The notes under the pieces are model-generated. The model did not search any database and had not been told where the DNA came from. It saw only the letters and a list, made by a program, of their open reading frames with translations. Of a DNA stretch of 64,000 nt, positions 12,501 to 28,560 are shown piece by piece (positions within the stretch are counted from its first letter, which is position 1; each line of letters starts with the position of its first letter). The translations under genes were made by a program, and so were the position numbers. Source of the stretch: Cucumis sativus (lineage: Eukaryota > Streptophyta > Magnoliopsida > Cucurbitales > Cucurbitaceae); contig NC_026656.2 in assembly GCF_000004075.3 (NCBI RefSeq), positions 22,950,607 through 23,014,606 on the forward strand, in the 5' to 3' direction.

Positions 12501-13712
12501 GACTGAGAAATTCGAGTTTAAAATATTGATTTTACATTGGCTGCCCCGCCAATCCAGTACTTCTGAGCTGACTCACAGGGGGTGTTAATAACAAATTCTC
12601 CAGTGCTTGAGTCATATTTGGTCACTGTTTCAATTCCTCGAACCTAAAATTATTTAGGTAGAAAGTTAATGTTGCTAACTTAGAAGGAGAATTGGGAAAA
12701 TTTTAAAATGCACATATATATATATATAAATCAAGTGACTTGAAGCACATTATGGAACAATTTTCACATACATTACTTCCGTGACCGAGCTCAGACATTG
12801 CAAAGCAACCCCTGATCGCATAATTTTCTGTGTTCTTTAACCATGCATCATGATGACGCTTTGTCCCAAAGAATTGGATAGCTCCACCCCTAAAAAGAGT
12901 TGCACAGACAAGCCTTTAGATTTAGCAGTAATTTACATTCCTGTACTCAAACTGCGGCAATGGCCTTTCTTCTCCATTACTATTGACAATCATTAGCAAA
13001 ATGTAGCACTAATTTTTAAACCCGCAAATGGACAAGAGGATTCAGATATGAATAATAGATTAACCCCATAGTAAGTAACTGAATTTAGTAATCATTTAGC
13101 ATAGAAAAGAAGCAATAAGTTTCAATAAAAGAAGAAAAATCAAGCTGAAAGGAAACGTTAAATTAGTTGCTAAACAGACACAAATTGGGATAATGATTGA
13201 CAGATTGTTAAAGAAGGAATAACATAATCATCTCGTCTATTCAGCATTATAACATACCATAGGTGGAAATGAACTCCAAGCTTAATAGCGAGAGAGTGAT
13301 CATAAATCCCAATAGCCTCAAACAGCGCAAACTTCCTCCACGCAGCTTCAATTCCATTATCAGTAAGCCAACCCTTAAAAACGCCATTATCCAATAAGTA
13401 CTCAATCCGCTTCATCGTCATCTCCCTCTGCTGCTGCATGGATTGATTATAATCAGGTGAAACAAAGACTCGACCGCCAGATTGCAAGGGATTGAACAGC
13501 TTGCTCTGCACCATGAGCCCAAAAATCCAGTCCCGGTCCGGAAGATTATGCGCATCGAGGAGGTTCCGCATCTCTACGATGTCGAAGGAAAAGCGTTCGG
13601 AAAGCTCCGGGGGGGAGAATTGGAGACATGGATTAGGGGTAAGAAGAGAAGCTGATTGGTGAGGAAGAAGATGATTGGAGAGGACCTGAGTTCTCCAAGA
13701 AACACGCTCCAT
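9519..13712 (-). CDS. ACX3: acyl-CoA oxidase, peroxisomal, ACX3 (medium-chain) type
   Basis: Thirteen exons on the minus strand, in order: 13712-13258, 12889-12772, 12643-12536, 12436-12264, 12162-12063, 11886-11812, 11693-11563, 10972-10837, 10754-10635, 10439-10293, 10216-10113, 10022-9921, 9794-9519. They join in frame to about 681 residues, the size of plant ACX3. The enzyme performs the first, FAD-dependent, H2O2-producing step of peroxisomal beta-oxidation, and ACX3 prefers medium-chain acyl-CoAs. Visible marks: an N-terminal PTS2 nonapeptide (RTQVLSNHL, residues about 6-14), the [11 protein letters not shown] motif near residue 182-192, the CREACGGQG motif in exon 9, and the C-terminal ACOX domain. 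There is no C-terminal SKL-type signal, so import should depend on PTS2. Exon 5 uses a weak donor (GTCAAT). The exon 11 edge is uncertain by one base in my count. Confidence 0.95.
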
Positions 13713-15175
13713 TGGAGAGAAATGAAGAGAGGAAGATGAAATTGGCAATGGCGAAATTCAAGTGCTCGGGTAAGATCAAGATCAGGCAATATATAACATA
13801 TTCAATAATTCAACCAAACAAACGCAATGGTAGTTGAAGTTTGGAGAGAGAGAAAAGGAAATTGATAGGGGAGTGGATGATTTCAAGTTGAAAGATAAAA
13901 CCGATGCGGTTTACGGGGCCAAATTATTTGGAGCTAAAAAATGTATTTGAAAGATAAAATGAAAATAGTGTAATAGAATATGAATTAGTAATTCCGATGA
14001 GAACTGGGGAGGCACCAAATGGCGTCGTTTTGTGTTAAACTATTTATTTACTTTTCTTCGGTTAATCATATAAAAAGTGTTCCTTTATTTCTCTAGAGAT
14101 GCGTGTAAGAATCAATCAACTGTGCTCCTACGATCCTTATCCAGAAATCAAATACTCTTCCTATCAATTCATATTTTTAAATAAAATGTGTATCATCTAA
14201 ATCTATTATAAATCATAATTATACAAATTTTTAGATGAAGTTACAAATTTCATCTCAATAATTTTTTTTTATTTAATATTTATAACACCTTAAAGATGAT
14301 CAATTTGGTTTTTGAACGTTTTAGCTCAGACCGAACATTTTCAAATTTAGAACGCATCAAGGTTCTCATTGTTAAAAGTGAATGATAAGTCTACTTAAAA
14401 AAAACCTTACAAAAGAAAGCTTGCTCGCCTAATGAACTCAATTTTTAAAAAAATATATTTTCTAAGTAGATTTTCTTACCAAATTGAACGCCTAAATGAT
14501 AAATAAAGTTTGTGCTCGCATGATTATATCGTCGTTGAAGTTTTCCTCAAGGAACTCAAAGGAAAATAAAGAACTTGAATAGGAAAGCTAAACCAAACTA
14601 TAAGTACAGCAAAACTATAGATAATTGCATCAAAATGAAAATGTGTAATTAAGTTGTAAAGAATATAATTACAAAGAGAATATATTACAAATTATATAAA
14701 CGATAAGGAAGCTTTGAGAGAGATTTTAAAAATGAAGTATTATTAATTAGAGAGAGATGCGAATCATAATTAGAAGACAAAATTATATGCATTATAGCTT
14801 AGCATTGTCAATGAATAAATAATATAATCAAATTACACAAAAAGATTATCAAGAAAATCATAAGTATATTTGGGCACATTTTCTTCTGCATATATATATT
14901 TTCCTCCCAATAATTCTTCTTCCTCTTCTTCTTTCTAAGCATAAAATGGATCAAATTCATAGGTACAACCTACCCCTAAAAAGAGCACTAGAAGTTTTGC
15001 ATGAACATCCCACTCTCCAAAGAAAGCACCAACAATTCTTTCCCCAACAAAAAAAGAGAAAAAAAAAAAGCACAACACAATACAAAGACCAAATCAGAAA
15101 AGAAAAAAGAAAAAAAAAACTTTTTTATAAAAAACAAAAACAAAAGAATATATTCTGTAGGGATTTTTGGTATAG
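13713..15175. other. spacer: ACX3 promoter side and RABA1 3' flank
   Basis: ACX3 reads away leftward from 13712 and RABA1 ends at 15176, so this stretch holds the ACX3 promoter and the RABA1 3' untranslated region. It is AT-rich, with poly(A) blocks at 15055-15120. I see no gene. Confidence 0.6.
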
Positions 15176-16886
15176 TTATGAAGAACAACAACCAGCTTTC
15201 TTAACAGCAGAGACATCATCTTTAGAGCCAATGTCAATGGTCTGTCCCTTAGGAAGAACAGTTGGATCATCTCCAATGTCAAGAATTTTCCTGCTTACAA
15301 CTCGGTAGGTTTGTGTTAGAACTTCTGTAAATGAATTCTCAACGTTGAATGACTCTAGTGCTGAAGTTTCCATGAAATATGTTCTCTCTCTCTCTGCAAA
15401 TGCTTGTGCATCTTCTGTTGATACTGCTCTTAGGTGCCTTAAATCTGCCTTGTTCCCTACGAGCATTATCACTATGTTGTGATCTGTGTGACTTCTTAGC
15501 TCCTTCAACCATCTCTCTACGTTCTCGAATGTCACGTGTCGTGTAACGTCGTACACTATTAACGCCCCTACTGCTCCCCTATAGTATGCACTCGTGATTG
15601 CTCTGTACCTATGTTCATCACCACAATGATAGTCAAACATTTACAAAAGAGTAATGGTCAAGTACAATCTAAAAAGAAAAATCTTCTAAAACTGGGAGGT
15701 TCTTTGAACCTTTAAAAGCAGTAAGTTTTCAAATTTTTAACGTGTTTATTAGTTCCTTCAACTTTAAATTTTGTTTTCAGTCTTGAATTTTGAATTGAGT
15801 CTAATACGACATCGATCTAGGTAGAATCAATTGACTTTTTTAAAAAAAAATAAAAAATCAAAGGTGGCAAAAATATATTAACACAAATTGAAATTTTCAA
15901 TAGTTTATTGAACATTTTTATAAATTTTATAAACCTATTAGACCAAAATTTACAGACGTTGGCTTACAAATACAAATTTGCTGACACTTCTTTAAAATAC
16001 AAACACGTCTGAGACCAAACCATTTAACATTCTTTTACTTTTTTAAAAAAAAGAAAAATCCATTCATCATTTATAAAACGATAAAAGGGAGAAATAGTTA
16101 ATTAGTCAATGTATATATTTTCTTAATTCGGCATAACTTAATTACCTTCTTTTGAATTCAAATTAAATAAGGTTGAAAAAGGAGAAAGATAGAAAATGAA
16201 TATATTTAAAACTTCGTGTTTGAACAGTAATCGAAAAGAACTTTAATCTATAATGTGTTAACTAAAATTTTAAAAATGACGAGATCAATTAATAATTTAT
16301 TTTTAAATTCTATAAAATCCTACATTTTGGCCACGAAGGTTTTGGAGTAAAAAGAAGATTTATTGCTTTCAATTTTAAAATCATTCCCTTTCATAGTGGA
16401 ATTTGAAAAATGACTCCTCTCTAAGACAACCACATCCAAGATCAAATTTTCATTGTTGGTTAACGTAAACAAATATGTAAAACATGGTTGATGTTAAAAG
16501 GCATGATCACATTGGATGAACTTTTTGGTAAAGATCGATTACCCACATGATGATCCGTTATTCCATATATCCTGTCTGTATATATCTATCGATGAATTTG
16601 TCATAAGAATGAAAAGTAAAGAGATGAAACCAAAAGAAAAACAAATGGAAAGAGAAAGAAAAAACCTTTCTTGGCCGGCGGTGTCCCAAATCTGAGCCTT
16701 AACGATCTTATCATCGACACGAATACTACGAGTAGCGAACTCAACGCCGATGGTGGATTTGGTCTCGAGGCTGAATTCATTTCTGGTGAAACGCGACAAG
16801 AGATTGGATTTTCCGACGCCGGAGTCCCCAATCAGCACCACCTTGAACAGATAATCGTAATCATCATCGGCTCTGTACGCACCCAT
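15176..16886 (-). CDS. RABA1F: RABA1-type (Rab11) small GTPase
   Basis: Two exons, 16886-16666 and 15608-15176, separated by a 1057-base intron that splits the arginine codon of DTAGQER, a position typical of plant RABA genes. The product is 217 residues. RABA GTPases direct traffic from the trans-Golgi network and recycling endosomes to the plasma membrane and cell plate. All G motifs are intact: P-loop GDSGVGKS at 20-27, the switch I threonine in KSTIG, DTAGQE at 68-73, NKAD at 126-129 and ETSAL at 154-158. The C-terminus GCCSS supplies the two cysteines for geranylgeranylation. The N-terminus [15 protein letters not shown] and the tail best match RABA1f, but other RABA1 members are close. 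The leader holds a GA/CT microsatellite. Confidence 0.93.
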
Positions 16887-17028
16887 TTGATGAACACAAC
16901 AAGAATAATCTCCCCAAATTAATATTAAGAAAAAAAGGTATAGGTGTGAGGTATGAACTTTTCTTGAGTTGTTTAATTTTGGATGAATATAAATAATAAA
17001 AACAGAGATCCCGACAGTCTCTGAAGGA

Positions 17029-17043
17029 AGAGAGAGAGAGAAG

Positions 17044-17076
<33 letters not shown>

Positions 17077-17085
17077 AGAGAGAGA
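17029..17085. repeat. (GA)n microsatellite in RABA1 5' leader region
   Basis: An interrupted GA run of about 57 bases starting 143 bases upstream of the RABA1 start codon; on the mRNA strand it reads as CT repeats. CT-rich leaders are common near plant transcription starts. It may also act as a length-variable regulatory tract. Confidence 0.9.
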
Positions 17086-17129
17086 TGGGAGGAGGCTGCC
17101 GGAGGAAGAGAAGAGATTGAAAGGGAAGA

Positions 17130-20100
17130 CAATTCAAAAACCGTATCCTTCCTTACAATGCTTTTCTTTTTCTTTTTTTTTCTCCTTTTCTTTTCGATTT
17201 TCTATTTGCTAAAAAACATCTTCAAATTTTGTCTCCCTACCAATCAGATCCAAAGTTCTATCTCAATTGTTTGGCCTTTTCAATAATAGGTAAATTTAAA
17301 ATAAATAAAGAAAAAAAGAAAAAAAGAAGTTTTAATTTTGGTAAGACCAATTCCTTTTTTTGGGAAATCATTAATTATAAGTCAAATGAATATAATAAAA
17401 GGAACGTAAATCAATCTTCGATCGGCTGAAGTTGTTGTAGCGCTCAATTTGGACTATGTTTATATTTAATATTTTTTTCAGTTAATAATTTCCTTTATTC
17501 AAATTTAATTCCCTCTTGCTTAATTCCTTTACCTCACCCTCTATTAACAAAATCAAAACTATACTAAAATAACGTATCCCTCTTGCCTTTTTTTTAAAAA
17601 AAATTCCCTATCGCTATTTATAGCTTTAGCATTTACGTAATTTCTCAATATTATTTTTTGTTCTCAATACATTCACAATAGTTTAAACTAGAGTTAGAGA
17701 TTTCTTGATGTGATATCAAACACAATAGCTTCAAACATACCAACAACTTTTTTAAAAAAAAAATTATTCATAAATTTCCCTTTTTCTTTTATATGAAATA
17801 GATCACTTTTTTTTTTTAATATAACAAAAAATGAGAAAATTTGAACAAAGGTAGCATATTAAATGTCAATTACAATCAATTGATTTTTTTTTTAACATTG
17901 GAGACATTGATTTTTTAAGAAAGTATACTTATGGAGGCTCAAATAAATATTAGAAGCAACATGCTACAAGTAACTTATTTTCTATGAAAATGCTAAAATG
18001 TAATGAAAATATTATTATATGTATATCGTGAGTTAATTGTGACACTTTTCCAACTATAATAATAATAGTAAACTGTAATTTTAAATATTATGTTTACCAT
18101 ATTTTTCTTTATATATTTCAATTATCTGAATTTTCAAATATTAATTCTACAAAAAAAAATTTAAAACTGAAAAAGAAGTCTTAATTTTTTTTAAAACATC
18201 AAATTTCTTTTATTTTTTTAATTTAACAAATATTAAGTATGAACTATAAACATACTTTCAATTTTGTTAGAAAAACAAAATATATTATTGAAAATTTAAG
18301 CAACAATTCAAAGGAATGAGTAAATGTTTTAATTGATTAACTAATGAGCCCTTATTGACTTGAAAAATAGTATTATTTAATTCTTATAGCTATCCTTTGT
18401 TACCAATTCTCAACTATTTATTGTTAACATCATCATTCCAAAATATTAATCCAACTTTGTCTCTACGATGTTCAACATGTAATTAAGTTAGATTAAGATA
18501 TACGTTGATGTCAAAATTTCGTTAAGAAAAGACACGTATGATCTCGTGTGATAATTAATAAATTTAAGAAAAAGGTTATTTAAAAAGAAAAGAAAAATTA
18601 TTATGATGCTCGAGTAGAAATCAATAATAGAGAAGAAGACAAAAGATATCTCATATGAAGTCATAATCATTTATTTATATCTTAATCCAACAAGGATTAT
18701 AATATTAATTTCCATATCGACCCAAGATAAGTTAGGTTATATCTCAAGCTAAATGGTCCAAGGCGAGTATAACATGCTCTGATCATGAAATTTTGAGGCT
18801 CAACCTTGAACTCATCTAAGGCCGAGGTCGAGGTTGAGGAGATTGAATTTACTTTTGACTTACTCCAATCATGTATTATTTTGTTTTTACTTGATAGCTT
18901 ATTATGTTTGTGATGTGGCTCTACTCTTTATTCCGCAATATTATATATTACAATTCATTTGTTATGAATGAATGTTCAACCAACTTATTAAACGTACATC
19001 ATTTAATTTGATGGAACAATTGGTGTGGGCAGCAACGTTATTAAGGATGTGATGAGGAAGGAGCAAAATATTGGTATCTTATTTTAGGTTCCCAACGCAA
19101 AGGGAAGTTACAAAGAATGTGAAGAGTCTGCCCATTAAGAATGTGAACGGCGAACGTTGGAAAATAGTTTTATTTTGACGGACTTCATTTAATTTTATGT
19201 TCATTTTGAAAACTCAAATCTCGAAGGAAGTTGAATGGACATTCCTTGCATGTTGTAAATCTAAATTATTATTTCTAATTTTTATTTTCATTTGGACAAG
19301 TTCTACTTTGACCATCAATCTATTTGCTACCTTAAACCTTTTTTTTCTTAATACATAGTTCAATTTGGTATATTAAATCAATATTTATTACCCAACTATA
19401 TAGTATATGAAAGTGATGTTATTAGTATATGCTAAATATATATAATGACCAAAAATAAACAATGCAATAAATTGTATATGAAAATGATGATATCGATGTT
19501 TTTACATAGAAATGGTAAATTTATATTTTCATTAGAACGTATACAAATTCATAAAACACGTAACATAAACATAAAAAACACTAATATAAACCATAGACAT
19601 ATTTAATTACTTCAAATAATAAAATGTTTATTTACTAATTTAAATTTATTTTATTTAATTTTTTTCTTCATGATTTTTGTAGAAATATTCCTCAAAATCG
19701 ATCATCCATATTTCTACTAAAATTAATTTTCGATAAGTTGAAGATCTCTATATTTAATTTTGGAACATTTTTAAAAATAGAAAAATAAATAAAAATATCC
19801 AAATTCTAATAAAATTTTGAATTTTATCCGCGATAATTTTCTATCATTATAACATATCAATGACTATCGGTGATAAAATTTGTTATAAGTTATAAATATT
19901 TTGTAAAATCTACTGCTTTTAAAATTTTTCTTTTAATTTTGATGTACGTCAATATGTTAAACATGGGTATACTCTGTTGATGTTTATTTAATAGATGATG
20001 GAGCTTGTATTTTGAATTTATTTTATTTCAAATGTTTGTATATGTTTGAATATCATAAAAAATATTGATCATAACCATTTGAATTTTTATCCACTACTCT

Positions 20101-21581
20101 TGATTTCTAATTCCTATTAAATATTTAAACACTAATCTTTACCAATTTTTTCAACAATTGTTCGACCTTCCCTACTTTAAGGCCATGTTTATTAAACTAT
20201 AAATTAAAATTGGTGCTATTGAAATTAGACTTCAATCATAAATGAGTTATAACAAATTTAAATTACAAACATAATTGTATTGCCTTTATCTACACTTACG
20301 AATTTGATACATTTTATTGTTTGAGTTATTGGAATGAATGATAATAGTAAAAATAAAATGTGAGATTTATAATTTACATATACAGTAACCAATCTTAGTA
20401 GCTTTCAAACACAATTAGATGGATCACTCTCAATTTCTCAATTAGATTGTATATCTTTGGATGGGAAACAAGTTAGATTTTAAATGGATTATCATTCCCT
20501 TGAGTAAAGGCAGTCTAAATTCAATTATTTCACTAATAGTTTTCTGGGAAAAAAAAACAATCATTTTTCACTAATATTTCTCATATTTTAAGCCAAGATT
20601 CTTATCCTTATGAATAAGTTAGAAACATTTTTTTAAAACAAAGTAGTTTTATTTCAAATTGAAAGTAGAAAACGTCACCATATATGTGAATAAAATTGAA
20701 TTGAACTGGTTGAGTTATTAATATTCAAAAGCTCAAGATGGATTACTTCAAAAGAAACAATCTTGAGAGGGAGAAAAAAAAATGGTTACACGTTTAATCT
20801 TCAAATGGTAAGATTTGTGTTTATCTATATACTCTCAGAAAGTGTTTTAATAAATCTTTATATGCTTAATTATGTATTTGATAGGTACACTGACTTTTTA
20901 TTCTGTATCCTATAGATTTTTAGCTTTTTAATTTTGTATTAAATACCACATTTACTTATTCCATATATTTTTTCAAAAAGAAAAAGATTCAAATTTCATT
21001 ATGAACCTTGCCATCTATTTCTAAGAAATTTTCAAGATTTCAAAGCTTATTAGAAACAAAAATGAAAGTTGGAAAACTTATGAAATTCTTTTGAAAATTC
21101 AAACACCGAATAAAAAGATTAAATAAGCACAAAAACTCTTCACTCAAACTTGTAATTTATATTTTGGTATTTATTTTTATCCCTTACTCTATTTCATGGA
21201 GTCAGTTATAGAATCCACTCTGATGTGTATTTTTCTTTCTTTCTTGAGAAGTTTCAAAACTACCCAAAATTTTCTTCATCAATAACGAGAAATTATTAGA
21301 TTTTCCAAAATCAATTTTCCTTGGAACAAGTGCGTTTTCAAGTGCATATGTGCTCTTTTCCAATGGCCGGAACAGAGGTAAAACCATTTTGACAATGGAA
21401 ACTTCATGTATTTATATATTATATATTCTTTGGAGGTATACAAGCATCAGCTCTTGCATATTAAACAAGAAGATTAATATAAAAAGCAAGTACAATGAGC
21501 AAGATCAGAAGTGACTAAGCGTCATAATTTGGAAGAGGCCAAGTTGGCCTCGAGAAAAATCAGTCTGACATGAAATCCAAC
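17130..21581. other. AT-rich spacer between RABA1 and ROP genes
   Basis: About 4.4 kb without a supportable gene. It contains a 171-bp MITE (19761-19931), many homopolymer runs, and a mixed-composition patch at 18700-18860 that shows no coding pattern. The right-hand end must hold the 3' untranslated region of the ROP gene. Confidence 0.6.
19761..19931 (+). mobile_element. 171-bp hAT-like MITE, copy 1
   Basis: Imperfect inverted ends (TTTTTAAAAATAG on the left, the near-complement on the right) and an 8-bp flanking duplication TTTAATTT (19753-19760 and 19932-19939). The centre carries the CTATC...GATAG palindromic words seen in the other copies at 27348-27520 and 48033-48203. It has no coding capacity. 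An 8-bp duplication suggests mobilisation by a hAT transposase. Confidence 0.75.
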
Positions 21582-24690
<3,109 letters not shown>

Positions 24691-24699
24691 TATGATGAA

Positions 24700-25020
24700 A
24701 AAAATACCAAAAATGGTCTAAGATGCGATTAATTAGTCACTCAAGCACGTAATCCTTCTTCTAAATGATTATGATACACGATTGTAAAGGAAATGGTACA
24801 TATTTACATACCAAATCTAAACGATCTTGATTTAAGAACGGGTACCAAGATCTTTTGTATTTGGTACACGAATACTAAAATCTAAACAATTGTGTATCAA
24901 TATCCAATGATTTTTTTTAATATATTTTATCTACACGATTATCAATATTCAAACAATTTTTTTTCAAGATAGTGTACCAAAATTTTTTATATTTGATACA
25001 CGATCTTGAACCAAATAACA
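24700..25020. repeat. degenerate repeat rich in GATC and GGTAC words
   Basis: Contains repeated words such as AAACGATCTTG, GGTACCAAGATC and TGGTACACGA, in both orientations. The same vocabulary recurs at 53367-53735, which suggests two copies of one decayed repeat family. Confidence 0.45.
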
Positions 25021-25642
25021 TTTTGAAAAAAAATAATATAAGATTTATGATTAGCCGAATACAAATATCATGATTTCAAAAAAATATAAAAGAAAAATTG
25101 AAGAGAAGAAAGAAGATGGAAAGGAAAAGAAAAATCGGAGAAAAAGAGAGAAAATAAAATGAAAAATGGATGAAAAGAAGAAGAGAAAGAAGATGGAAAG
25201 GATGGTCAAACGTGGAATATTAAAAAAATGGGTGGTTTCGACTTTTTGATTTTGTTAGGAAAGTGGTAAATATTTTGATGTTATGTTATATTTATGAAAA
25301 TTAACATAAATTATTTGATAAAGAAAAAAAGTAAAATTTGTTTTTCTTTCCAAATTATATGAAATTGATATTTTTAAAATCAAAATATTGTAATTGACCA
25401 AATATTTACAATTTTATCTTTTGATGATTTTGTTGTATGAAACGTAAATAATAGTTTTATTTTTTGAAAAGCTCCTTTAAAAAGCTTAGATTGTATGTTT
25501 TTTCCTTTTAAAAGAATATTATCCTTATTCTTACTGTTTTTTAGTGAATATCGTTTTTATTTTCAAAAACCTAATTTTAGTTATATTTTAAAAGTTTTCG
25601 AACAAATTTCCTTTCTATCAAAATTTTAAAAATTTAAAATTA

Positions 25643-26017
25643 GAGCATTTGCAAAAATAGTAAAAAAATTTATGATAATAAAGCTCATGTCACTTCATTT
25701 TCTAAATTATAAAAGTAGTAAATTTAAAAGTCGATAACCGTTTAATAGCCCTCCAATAACCATTTGATAGTCGTTTGATAACACTAATTACTTGTCATAT
25801 TTGTTATAGAAAAATTACATTAGATGACAAAAAAAGTTTTTAAAAAAACAGCTCATAACATATATTTTTTTTGCATATTGCAAATTTGACAAATATAACT
25901 AGTAATTGATGCTATCAAACGGTAATTTATTTTTAAATTTACTATTTTTGCAATTTAGAAAATATAGGTGACATAGACTCTACTATCATAATTTTTGTTT
26001 TGCTATTTTTGCAAACT
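25643..26017. mobile_element. candidate MITE with long imperfect inverted ends
   Basis: The left arm (about 25643-25725) and right arm (about 25925-26017) are roughly complementary, sharing TTTGCAAAAATAG, ATGTCAC and TAAATTTAAAA words in mirrored order. No clear target duplication is seen, so the exact ends are uncertain. Fragments of the same family may flank the TA run at 31.5 kb. Confidence 0.5.
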
Positions 26018-26084
26018 CTCATTTGTAATATTCGCAATATGAAAAAAAATAGATTGATTTTATTTTTTCTAGATGTTTTTGTCA

Positions 26085-26640
26085 TCTACAAAATTTTCAA
26101 ACCTTCGTGCGATGAATTCCAAGCTTCGACAACAAACTCTTACAACCATCTGCAAGATCGCTTGCGTGCAACCAACCTCTACCTTCGACAACCATCAACG
26201 ACTACAAACTTTAGCGAAAATCACCTTTGATAATCAACCTTGACAACCACCTTCAACTTCAGGCTCCAACAACTAGCTCTCTACAATAAACTTTAACAAA
26301 AATCACATTTGATAATCAACTTCAATGACAAGTGAGAACCGCCACCTTGAACAATCAATACCAACATTCATCTTAGGCAATCAAGAACGACAAAGACCAC
26401 CTCAAATGATTAACTTCAACAACGTTCACATTTTGCGGCCAACTCCGAGATCATCTTAAGCAACTAACTCCAACCACCAACTTTGTTGTTCATTTTTAAC
26501 AATTATCTCGACCAACAATATAATATAAAAAGATAAAAGAACTTGGCTGGCAAAAGTACCTTTAAGTACAAAATTGAAATTACTAGTTTATAATGTCTAA
26601 TAGTCGTCTCCTTTTATAGTAATTTGATATTGAGAAGTTG
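26085..26640 (+). repeat. interspersed repeat copy A (CAAC/CTTCGACAACC-rich)
   Basis: A 440-base stretch built from variants of CTTCGACAACC, ending in a unique tail with ACTAGTTTATAATGTCTAATAG. A second copy with the same order lies at 28150-28560. The unusual composition (C/A-rich in an AT-rich spacer) marks it as an inserted repeat rather than a gene. Confidence 0.55.
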
Positions 26641-27347
26641 TCTAAGGATGATCAGATTATCCTTGTAGACTTATTTGTCACAAGCATCTAGGAGACTTCT
26701 TCTTAACAACGTCACCACAATCAATAAAGATGTATTGTTTGTGCTTACTTGGTAGGACTAACCAATTTAACTATTTCGAAGAACAAAATTTCTTGAATGC
26801 ATGAAATTGGTGTTTTTTGTTAATTCTATATATACGTGTGTATGTATCTATATAATTGAATTCACATATCAAATGAGTGTTAAGAATTTGGAAGGTATGT
26901 ATGTACTTGAAATGGTGAAACAAAAAACAAAGCAAAAACAAACAAAAATAACAATTAACAAAAAAAAAAAAAAAACCTATATATGTATATATATATATAT
27001 ACATGTTCTTTGATGATTCTCCAAATTTGAAGGAATTAAATGCACAATTGTTGAAGAAATACGGTTGCAATTTCATTGACTGCCAAGATGGTGAGTGAGA
27101 TTCAAATATTAAAAGAAATCATGAGAGGAAAAATACAAAGTAACGATAGGAAGAAAAATAAAATGATGAAATTTATCGATAAAAAAATAGGAATCAAAAG
27201 TTTTGATTTCTCTTTTGTTTCACATTTTGTTTATCTATGTTAGTACAAAAAAATATAGTGGTTTAATTGTTGTTCATTGCCAAAAAGAAAAAAAAAAACA
27301 TGAGAATTATTAAATAAAAAATTGTAAAAACAAAAATAGATATAAAA

Positions 27348-27520
27348 GGGAGAATTTTAAAAAATTACAAATTTTACACAATATTTACAACCTATAGCAA
27401 ATTCTATCACTGATAGTCATTGGTATGCTATAGTGATAGAAGACTGTCAGTGATAGAATCCAATTTTGCTATAACTTGTAAATTTTTTTAATTTATTTTG
27501 TTATTTTTTAAAAATGCGCT
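27348..27520 (-). mobile_element. hAT-like MITE, copy 2 (inverted)
   Basis: A 173-base relative of the elements at 19761 and 48033, in the opposite orientation. It begins GGGAGAATTTT and contains the central CTATCACTGATAG and GATAGAAGACTGTCAG words. It is flanked by TATAAAA (27341-27347 and 27521-27527), the likely decayed target duplication. Confidence 0.7.
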
Positions 27521-28149
27521 TATAAAAAATAAATTATTTAAAATTCAAAAGATTGCATCAGCTGATACCCCTAACATATGAACTCGACTGTGCACCTCAA
27601 ACTCAGACGTATATGAACTCTGCAGACATATGAACTCCACAGACATATGAATTGCAAACATCCCATCTCAACTTAGTGCCCAAAACATGCCCTTAGTGTT
27701 TAATGATACGTTAATAAATCTCTCTAACTTGTGTAATACATAAAATTATCAAAATATATATAAAGCCTCAAACTAGGGATTTAGACACGAATTTGGAATT
27801 AAAATTCGAAAACTGATGGCCCCGACACTCCCTTCGTCCTCTGTGATTGGAGAAGATCATCCTTACTTGTCTTAAAGGCTTTCAAGAACAAAAGTAGTCC
27901 TCACAAACAAGCATAGGTCCTTCGAACATGTTTTGTTATCCTCATGCATCCTTAAAAAAAGTTCCAAGAGGGGTCAACCAACGTAAGATTGCTCCAAGCT
28001 AAGCATGCTTAATTTTAGAGTTTGTATATGATTCAATTCTTTTAAACTTTTCTTAACAGTTATGCTTTCATGTTCTTATGATTCCTCTCATTCAGATGTG
28101 ATATGTTCATTTATGTTTCCCTCCTAAATTCGAGGGATTCCAATATCAT

Positions 28150-28560
28150 CTCTTGTCCTAGCCTACCAATTCCATCATAGTTGTTGTGGATGACAATCAC
28201 CCACCTTTAACGACCTCTCAGATAACCATATTCGACAAAGAACTATGGGTGACACACTGTAATCTAGCGGCCACCTTCAACAACCAGTTTTGGTAGCCAC
28301 TTTTGACGATCCCCTCTAACAACCGACCCCGATGGCAACCACACTTGTGATGCCCAACTATGGCAATCAACTTCGTAAACTATTTGCATCAATCATCTCT
28401 AATGACCAACTCGTAATGGCTTATTCTCATGACTAATTAGATCGATTATCGTATGTTAATTAAAAAACACTTGGACAATGAAAGTATTTTTAAGTAGAAA
28501 TTTAAAACTGTTAACTAATAATGTTTAATAGTTGTTGTTTATAATAATATTTTTAACATT
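28150..28560 (+). repeat. interspersed repeat copy B
   Basis: Matches copy A at 26085 in order: first CAAC/GACAACC-rich sequence, then a tail close to TTAACTAATAATGTTTAATAG. The two copies are well diverged. Confidence 0.5.

Noticed and set aside
14946-15308. Lysine-rich frame of 120 residues
   Set aside because: Created by A-rich sequence in the RABA1 3' flank and antisense to its last exon.
16539-17132. RABA1 read as a 197-residue protein with a serine/leucine-rich N-terminus
   Set aside because: The N-terminal part is translation of the CT microsatellite leader, and the C-terminal part runs into the intron; the true start is the ATG at 16886 and the exon ends at 16666.
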